Below, piece by piece: positions 28,622 through 33,650 of a DNA stretch of 33,650 nucleotides. The stretch spans positions 1-33,650 of the forward strand of contig JAGHSC010000207.1 of assembly GCA_018066065.1 (NCBI GenBank). Direction: 5' to 3'. The stretch's first letter is position 1, and the number at the start of each line of letters is the position of its first letter. The notes below the pieces were generated by a model, which was not told where the DNA came from, did not search any database, and saw only the letters and a list, made by a program, of their open reading frames with translations. The DNA comes from Candidatus Cryptobacteroides faecihippi. Lineage in GTDB: Bacteria > Bacteroidota > Bacteroidia > Bacteroidales > UBA932. A program made the translations under genes and the position numbers.

Positions 28622-31045
28622 ATGGAAACCTACAGTATATCAACAGGACGCTCACGACTGGAGCAGGAATGGAAGGCCAAGCAGGTCAGCTGGGAGAACC
28701 TCGTGCAGAGACTCTCCCAGGTCAAGAGGACCGCTGAGACCTTCAGAGAGTACCAGGCCATGAGCCGCACCGACAAAGGCAAGCTCAAGGATGTCGGAGG
28801 CTTCGTCGGTGGTGTCATCGAGGGAGGACAGCGCAAAGCTGGCAACATCGTCAGCCGTTCGCTCGTGACCCTCGACATCGACTTCGGAACAGCCGACACC
28901 CTCGGCATCGTGGAGGACATGATGGCAGGCACCGCGTGGTGTCTCTACTCCACACACTCACACAGCTCGGCATCTCCACGCTACCGACTCATCGTACCGT
29001 TGACGAGAGCTGTCACTCCGGACGAATACATCCCGATCGCGAGAAGGCTCGCGGAGACCATCGGCATCGACATCTTCGACGACTCCACCTATCAGCCGGA
29101 GCGCCTCATGTACTGGCCGTCAGCGGCACAGGACGGAGAGTTCGTCTTCAGATCAGGCGGGGGTGACCCCGCTGGCGTTGAGGCTCTTCTCGGCTCCTTC
29201 ACCGACTGGAGGGATGTCACCGAGTGGCCGGTCAGCAAGCGCGTCCAGAGGCTCGCACAGAGCCACGGAAACAAGCAGGAGGACCCAACCCTCAAGCCGG
29301 GCATCATCGGCGCCTTCTGCCGTGCGTATTCAATCAGCGAGGCCATCGAGACCTTCCTCCCAGATGTCTACGAGCCTACAGGCAAGGACGACCGCTACAC
29401 CTTCATCGGCGGAACGACCGAAGCCGGTGCGGTGGTCTATGAGGACAAGTACCTCTACAGCCACCACGGCACCGACCCATGCTGTGAGCGTGAGGTCAAC
29501 GCCTTCGACCTCGTCAGGATCCACAAGTACGGACACCTCGACGAACAGAGCAGCCAGGACACTCCGGTGAACAAGCTGCCGTCCTTCGTGGAGATGGACC
29601 GCTTCGCCAGAGCGGACCGCAAGGTGAACGGAGTCATCGTGAGAGAGAAGCTCGCGAGCCTTGACAGCGATTTTGCTGACGTCAGCAAAATAGAAGAGGA
29701 GAGCGACGAGAGCTGGAAGGACCTGCTGAAGGTAGGCAAGAACGGACTGCTCGCAACGCCGGCCAACTACAACCTCCTCCTGAGGAACGACGCCGGACTG
29801 AGGGACGCGGTAAGGCATGACAGCTTCCGTGGGCGCAATGTCCTGACACGCGATCTGCCGTGGAGGAAGATGGAGTCCAACCCATTCTGGGAGAACTCCG
29901 ACGACGTCAACCTCATCGGATATGTGTCCCGCTGCTATGGAGGTTCCGCAATCACCAAAACCGTGCTCCTGGACGAGTGGGATGCCGTTATCTCGCAGAA
30001 CTCCTTCCATCCGGTGCGGGACTTCCTCAACTCACTGCCTCAGTGGGACGGTGTTTCCCGTCTGGACACACTTCTCGTTGACTATTTAGGTGCCACAGAC
30101 TGCCCGCTCACGAGGGCAATGACCCGCAAGCACTTCACGGCTGCTGTGGCGCGTATCTTCGAGCCGGGCATCAAGTACGACTACGTGCTCACGCTCACCG
30201 GTCCTGAGGGAGTCGGCAAGTCCACCCTCATCAAGAGCCTGGCGGGCGAATGGTTCGACGACAGCTTCTCCACCGGCAGCATCGGAGACAAGGAAGCCAT
30301 GGAGCACGTGCATGGAAGGTGGTGCATCGAGATGGGCGAGCTCAAGGACTACAAGAAGAACACGGTGGAGGCCTTCAAGGCTTTCATCAGCAAGCAGGAG
30401 GACGCCTTCAGACCGGCATACGGACGCAAGACGGAAATCTACCGCAGGCAGTGTGTCTTCTTCGCCACAACGAACGAGAAAGCCTTCCTGAAGGGAGACA
30501 CGGGCAACCGCCGCTTCTGGGCCGTTGAGGTCATGGAGGACCTTCCTCAGAAGGACGTCTTCAACATAGACGAGGCGACCCGCCTGCAGATATGGGCTGA
30601 AGCTCTGAAGCGGTACCGTGACCGCGAGCCGCTCTTCCTGGATCCGTCGATGGAGAGGGAGGCACGCATCCGCCAGCAGGAGCACAACGAGATCACGACT
30701 GACGAGCGCATCGGCATCATCGACGCCGGGCTCAGGAGACACCTCCCGACCACGTGGTGGAGCCTCAACCGTCAGCAGCGGCGTGACTTCTACAAGGGTG
30801 CGTACATGGACGACAACGAGCCGTATCTGAGGCGCGAGACCATCTGCGTGGCTGAGGTGCAGGAGGAGTTCTTCGGGGCTCAATCCGACCGCTACAAGAA
30901 CCGCGAAATCGCGCAGATCCTTCGTGGCATGGGCCTCGAAGAAATCGGTGTGGCAAGGAACAAGGACGACCGCGAATACGGTGTCCAGATGAGGTTCAAA
31001 ATCCCGGACTCCTTTTGGTCAGTTACGGAGGTTTATCTCAAGTAG
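28622..31045 (+). CDS. Primase-polymerase / VirE-type helicase fusion
   Basis: 807 residues that combine initiation functions. The N-terminal half has prim-pol features: LDIDFG (84-89), a basic YSTHSHSSASPRYRLIVPL and ERLMYWPS, as in VirE-associated primase domains. The C-terminal half is a VirE/D5-like P-loop ATPase with Walker A GPEGVGKST (about 526-534), MGELKDYKKN and a sensor-like FFATTNEKAFLKGDTGNRRFW. Such proteins unwind and prime phage DNA. The gene is directly upstream of the candidate origin. Confidence 0.9.
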   Translation: METYSISTGRSRLEQEWKAKQVSWENLVQRLSQVKRTAETFREYQAMSRTDKGKLKDVGGFVGGVIEGGQRKAGNIVSRSLVTLDIDFGTADTLGIVEDMMAGTAWCLYSTHSHSSASPRYRLIVPLTRAVTPDEYIPIARRLAETIGIDIFDDSTYQPERLMYWPSAAQDGEFVFRSGGGDPAGVEALLGSFTDWRDVTEWPVSKRVQRLAQSHGNKQEDPTLKPGIIGAFCRAYSISEAIETFLPDVYEPTGKDDRYTFIGGTTEAGAVVYEDKYLYSHHGTDPCCEREVNAFDLVRIHKYGHLDEQSSQDTPVNKLPSFVEMDRFARADRKVNGVIVREKLASLDSDFADVSKIEEESDESWKDLLKVGKNGLLATPANYNLLLRNDAGLRDAVRHDSFRGRNVLTRDLPWRKMESNPFWENSDDVNLIGYVSRCYGGSAITKTVLLDEWDAVISQNSFHPVRDFLNSLPQWDGVSRLDTLLVDYLGATDCPLTRAMTRKHFTAAVARIFEPGIKYDYVLTLTGPEGVGKSTLIKSLAGEWFDDSFSTGSIGDKEAMEHVHGRWCIEMGELKDYKKNTVEAFKAFISKQEDAFRPAYGRKTEIYRRQCVFFATTNEKAFLKGDTGNRRFWAVEVMEDLPQKDVFNIDEATRLQIWAEALKRYRDREPLFLDPSMEREARIRQQEHNEITTDERIGIIDAGLRRHLPTTWWSLNRQQRRDFYKGAYMDDNEPYLRRETICVAEVQEEFFGAQSDRYKNREIAQILRGMGLEEIGVARNKDDREYGVQMRFKIPDSFWSVTEVYLK

Positions 31046-31317
31046 TGCTTTAGGTGTAAAACAGTCTGTAAAACATGATTTACAACTTTGTAAAACACTC
31101 GAATGATTTACAACTGATTTACACTTTAATTTACAAGGTCTAAACGATTGGACTATAACGATATACACACTTTTGTAAATTATGTAAATCAAAAATGACC
31201 AACTTTTCGTCTAAGTGCATTTAGGTAACAATGGCCCTACCTACACCTGCCTAATCGCGTATGTAGAAAATATATAGGGATTTTGATTTACAAATTTACA
31301 AACCAGAAAAAGACGGT
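31046..31317. other. ori: AT-rich iteron region, candidate replication origin
   Basis: A 272-nt gap with no plausible gene, sharply richer in A+T than its surroundings. It holds 11 copies of TTTAC or its complement GTAAA: GTAAA at 31056, 31068, 31090, 31175 and 31184; TTTAC at 31079, 31107, 31118, 31130, 31287 and 31295. Many sit in longer GATTTACAA or TTGTAAAAC contexts. Iterons in an AT-rich gap beside the primase-helicase are a usual origin design. A role in transcription control is the alternative. Confidence 0.6.
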
Positions 31318-31812
31318 ATGATTTTCAGCAAATTTATGACACGTAAACAGGAAAGCGAAAAAGACCTCGAAGCAAGGCTTGTCAAGGAGGTCGAAAAAAG
31401 AGGCGGCATGGCCATCAAGCTGACCAGTCAGTTCCACCGAGGTCTGCCGGACCGCCTGGTGCTCTGTCCGTTCCACACCTTGACGTTCGTGGAGATGAAG
31501 AGCACCGGCAAAAAGCCGACCGCTCTCCAGGAGGTGACCATCCAGCGCATCAAGAGCATGAGGTTCGCCACCAGAGTCATCGACACCACCGAGCAGCTTG
31601 ATGACTTCCTTGCAGAGCTTGACGAGAGACTGGAGCAGCAGGGCGAGCGCACCATGGAGTTCAGAGCCAAGAAGGCAGCAGCCATCAAGGCCGCAAAGCG
31701 CCAGCTGGTGAAGGAGCAGCAGGAGCAGTCCGACGATGAGAGACTGAAGGCTTCGGTGGATCGCCTCATGGCGAAGTGGACACCGGAGGAAGAGAGAAGG
31801 AGAAGAAAGTAA
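31318..31812 (+). CDS. VRR-NUC domain nuclease
   Basis: 164 residues. The nuclease core lies in the first half: RGLPDRLVL (P44, D45), FVEMKS (E59, K61) and Q71, the PD-(D/E)XK pattern of VRR-NUC proteins. The second half is a Lys/Glu/Arg coiled-coil tail (KKAAAIKAAKRQLVKEQQEQ), not typical of the minimal domain. VRR-NUC genes often pair with SNF2-type helicases in phages, as here. A role in resolving branched or recombination intermediates is likely. Confidence 0.88.
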   Translation: MIFSKFMTRKQESEKDLEARLVKEVEKRGGMAIKLTSQFHRGLPDRLVLCPFHTLTFVEMKSTGKKPTALQEVTIQRIKSMRFATRVIDTTEQLDDFLAELDERLEQQGERTMEFRAKKAAAIKAAKRQLVKEQQEQSDDERLKASVDRLMAKWTPEEERRRRK

Positions 31813-31816
31813 GACC

Positions 31817-33175
31817 ATGGAGTTCAGACCGCACACATATCAGACACGCGCCATCGACTTCGTCATGGACCACACCCACTGCGCCCTCTTCCTCGACATG
31901 GGACTTGGGAAGACGGTGAGCACCCTCACTGCCCTCGACCGCCTGATGTTCGAGGAGGCTGCGGTGGAACATGTTCTGGTCATAGCACCGAAGTCGGTGG
32001 CGCTGAACACATGGAGCGGCGAGACCTGCAAGTGGGACCATCTGAATCATCTGAAGCTCTCCATCGTGATGGGCACCCTGAAGCAGAGGACAGCAGCTCT
32101 CGATGTTGAGGCTGACATCTACGTGATCAATCGCGACAATGTGGTGTGGCTGGTGGAGTTCTTCCTGAACGCCGGCAAGGCGTGGCCCTTCGACACCGTT
32201 GTCATTGACGAGAGCAGCAGCTTCAAGAACTACGCCTCCAAGAGGTTCAAGGCTCTCTGGAAGATGAGACCGCAGATCCGCCGCATCATCGAACTCACAG
32301 GCACACCGGCACCGAACGGACTGATGGATCTGTGGAGTCAGGTGAAACTGCTGGACGGAGGCGAGAGGCTCGGCAAGTTCATCGGTCAGTACCGCGAGGG
32401 CTTCTTCCATCCGGGAGCAAGGTCCGGAGCCGTGGTCTACGACTGGGTACCGAACAAGGGAGCGCGTGAGAGGATAGCCGACAAGATCAGCGACATCTGC
32501 CTGAGCATGCAGGCCTCCGACTATCTGGAGATGCCGATGGTCATCGACGGCGGCATGACTCTCCAGCTGGCAGAACTGAAGCAGTACAGGAAGTTCGAGA
32601 AGGACCTGCTCCTGGACCTTGAGGACGGTGGCGAAATCATGGCACTGACGGCAGTGTCCCTCACCAACAAACTCCTGCAGTTTGCGTCCGGTGCAATCTA
32701 TGACACCGAGCACGACTGGCATGAGGTCAGCACTACAAAGCTCGAAGCCTTCTCCGACCTCATCGAGGCATCGACCGAACCCGTCCTGGTGTTCTACAAC
32801 TACCAGCACGAGAAGGAGAGAATCCTGTCGGAGTTCCCCGACGCTGTGCCGTTTAAGGGAGAACCGGAGATTTTGACACAATGGAACGAGGGAAAGATCC
32901 AGCTGCTGCTATGCCATCCTGCCTCGGTGGCTTATGGTCTGAACATGCAGCAGGGTGGACACATCATTGTGTGGTACTCACCGACCTGGAACCTTGAGCT
33001 GTACCAGCAGGCGAACGCCCGACTGCACAGGCAGGGCCAGACCAAGCCGGTGATCATATATCACCTGGTATGCAAGGACACAATGGACGAGGTCGTGATG
33101 GCAGCGCTGCACGGCAAGGGAGATACACAGGCAGCGCTGATGCAACACTTGAAACAATTGAAAGCAACGATATGA
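31817..33175 (+). CDS. SNF2/SF2-type helicase
   Basis: 452 residues with SF2 motifs in order: Walker A FLDMGLGKT (25-33), DESS box VVIDESSSFKN (about 128-138), TGTPAPN (motif III type) and the C-terminal PTWNLELYQQANARLHRQGQ (motif VI). There is no extra domain, which is typical of compact phage SNF2 proteins. It probably remodels replication or recombination structures with the VRR-NUC protein. Its stop overlaps the start of the Cys-rich mini-gene. Confidence 0.93.
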   Translation: MEFRPHTYQTRAIDFVMDHTHCALFLDMGLGKTVSTLTALDRLMFEEAAVEHVLVIAPKSVALNTWSGETCKWDHLNHLKLSIVMGTLKQRTAALDVEADIYVINRDNVVWLVEFFLNAGKAWPFDTVVIDESSSFKNYASKRFKALWKMRPQIRRIIELTGTPAPNGLMDLWSQVKLLDGGERLGKFIGQYREGFFHPGARSGAVVYDWVPNKGARERIADKISDICLSMQASDYLEMPMVIDGGMTLQLAELKQYRKFEKDLLLDLEDGGEIMALTAVSLTNKLLQFASGAIYDTEHDWHEVSTTKLEAFSDLIEASTEPVLVFYNYQHEKERILSEFPDAVPFKGEPEILTQWNEGKIQLLLCHPASVAYGLNMQQGGHIIVWYSPTWNLELYQQANARLHRQGQTKPVIIYHLVCKDTMDEVVMAALHGKGDTQAALMQHLKQLKATI

Positions 33176-33342
33176 ACGAGAACAGATGTAGCAGCTGCCG
33201 ATACGCAGAGTTTGTCGGTACGCTGAGGGGACGATGCACAGCTGAGGTGCTGACCAAGGACGAGAGCAGAGACGATGTGCTGAAGTACAGGAGCGTGCTC
33301 CCGTGGTTCACATGTGAGAACGGAAAATATCAGAAGCGATGA
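33172..33342 (+). CDS. Small cysteine-rich protein
   Basis: 56 residues from ATG 33172 (inside the helicase stop). It has RCSSCRYAEF, then RCTAE and WFTCENGKY, giving a possible four-Cys zinc site. It is similar in size and Cys pattern to the 25041 protein, although the rest differs. Function unknown; it is coupled to the HNH gene by a start/stop overlap. Confidence 0.6.
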   Translation: MNENRCSSCRYAEFVGTLRGRCTAEVLTKDESRDDVLKYRSVLPWFTCENGKYQKR

Positions 33343-33650
33343 GAAGACTTCCATGGGACTCAGCCACCAAGGTGGACAAGCATGACGGTGGGTACCACCG
33401 AGAGCAGTCGAACGAACTCTATCACACAGTGCGATGGACAAAGCTGTCGAAGAAGTTCAGAGCCAATCACCCACTGTGTGCGGAGTGCAACAGGAAAGGA
33501 GTGCTGAAGGAGTCGCAGTGTGTCGACCACATCATCCCGTTCCCTATCTGCACGGACTTCTTCGATGAGTCCAACCTTCAGGCTCTGTGCAACGAGTGCA
33601 ACATGCTGAAAGGCATCAAGGACCGAGAGCAGATCCAGAAGTGGAAGTGG
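33339..33650 (+). CDS. HNH endonuclease, 3' end outside the window
   Basis: 104 codons, open to the window edge. Zinc-binding Cys pairs occur in PLCAECNRKG and LCNECNMLKG, and the HNH core reads CVDHIIPFPICTDFFDESNL. HNH proteins next to terminases support cos-type or headful packaging. The gene would normally be followed by the small terminase and then the large terminase. This is why window start and end appear to be neighbours in the circular genome. Confidence 0.88.
   Translation, partial: MRRLPWDSATKVDKHDGGYHREQSNELYHTVRWTKLSKKFRANHPLCAECNRKGVLKESQCVDHIIPFPICTDFFDESNLQALCNECNMLKGIKDREQIQKWKW

Noticed and set aside
28534..28737. Possible short gene in another frame before the primase-helicase (reading LEALKEFVRNRGREPQPE)
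   Set aside because: The stretch is protein-like but starts only at TTG or GTG, overlaps the primase-helicase start and has no leader; it may be a remnant.
31766..32881. Long antisense open frame (371 codons) opposite the SNF2 helicase gene, and similar long antisense frames elsewhere (for example 30086-30883)
   Set aside because: They lie opposite genes with clear motifs, their composition is that of a complement of G/C-ending codons, and they have no plausible leader or domain.
1..33650. CRISPR array, rRNA, insertion sequence
   Set aside because: No spaced direct-repeat array, rRNA-like sequence or transposase was seen; the direct repeats present are the DGR copies, att repeats, iterons and the leader duplication.

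Overview
The window looks like a nearly complete genome of a temperate, siphovirus-type phage of a Bacteroidales gut bacterium. The evidence is a Bacteroidetes-style integrase and families common in Bacteroidales phages (DUF3853, VirE-type primase/helicase). Start codons follow A-rich leaders rather than Shine-Dalgarno sites, and there are two TAnnTTTG-type promoter boxes. The DNA appears moderately G+C-rich with G/C-ending codons, so the host genus stays open. The sequence starts inside the large terminase and stops inside an HNH endonuclease gene, which normally precedes the terminases. The integrase and a likely attP lie in the middle. This order fits a circularly permuted free phage genome, with only the small terminase, the terminase N-terminus and the HNH 3' end missing.

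Layout. 1-9218 (+): terminase, portal, prohead protease, HK97 capsid, head-tail connectors, tail tube, tail chaperones with a -1 frameshift signal, and tape measure. 9218-14607 (+): tail-tip protein (interrupted by a stop codon), collagen-like protein, coiled-coil fibre and a C-type-lectin-like tip protein. 14659-16484 (+): the core of a diversity-generating retroelement (DGR), namely Avd, template repeat TR and reverse transcriptase. 16481-18143 (+): lysis genes (holin-like membrane proteins, M15 endopeptidase, unimolecular spanin). 18144-18305: candidate attP whose core resembles the 3' end of a tmRNA gene. 18306-19981 (-): integrase and repressor. 20033-33650 (+): early operon with recombination and replication genes (RecB-like nuclease, ssDNA-binding protein, family A DNA polymerase, primase-helicase, iteron-rich candidate origin, VRR-NUC, SNF2 helicase, HNH).

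The most striking system is the DGR. A 117-nt TR at 15157-15273 has two variable copies. VR1 (14476-14592) forms the C-terminus of the adjacent tail protein. VR2 (24040-24156) lies about 8.8 kb away, at the C-terminus of a 173-residue protein inside the replication module. Each VR differs from TR at 18 adenines; VR1 has no other difference and VR2 has one (G to T). Each VR, but not TR, is followed by CTCTT and, 26-27 nt after its end, by a GC-rich hairpin. One reverse transcriptase thus seems to diversify both a receptor-binding protein and a non-structural early protein of unknown role.

Other points of note: an in-frame TAA in the tail-tip gene, an in-frame TAG in the terminase, a G8 tract that splits one small gene into two, a tRNA-like cloverleaf before the DUF3853 gene, helically phased 10-bp repeats beside attP, and paired dyads before the portal gene.
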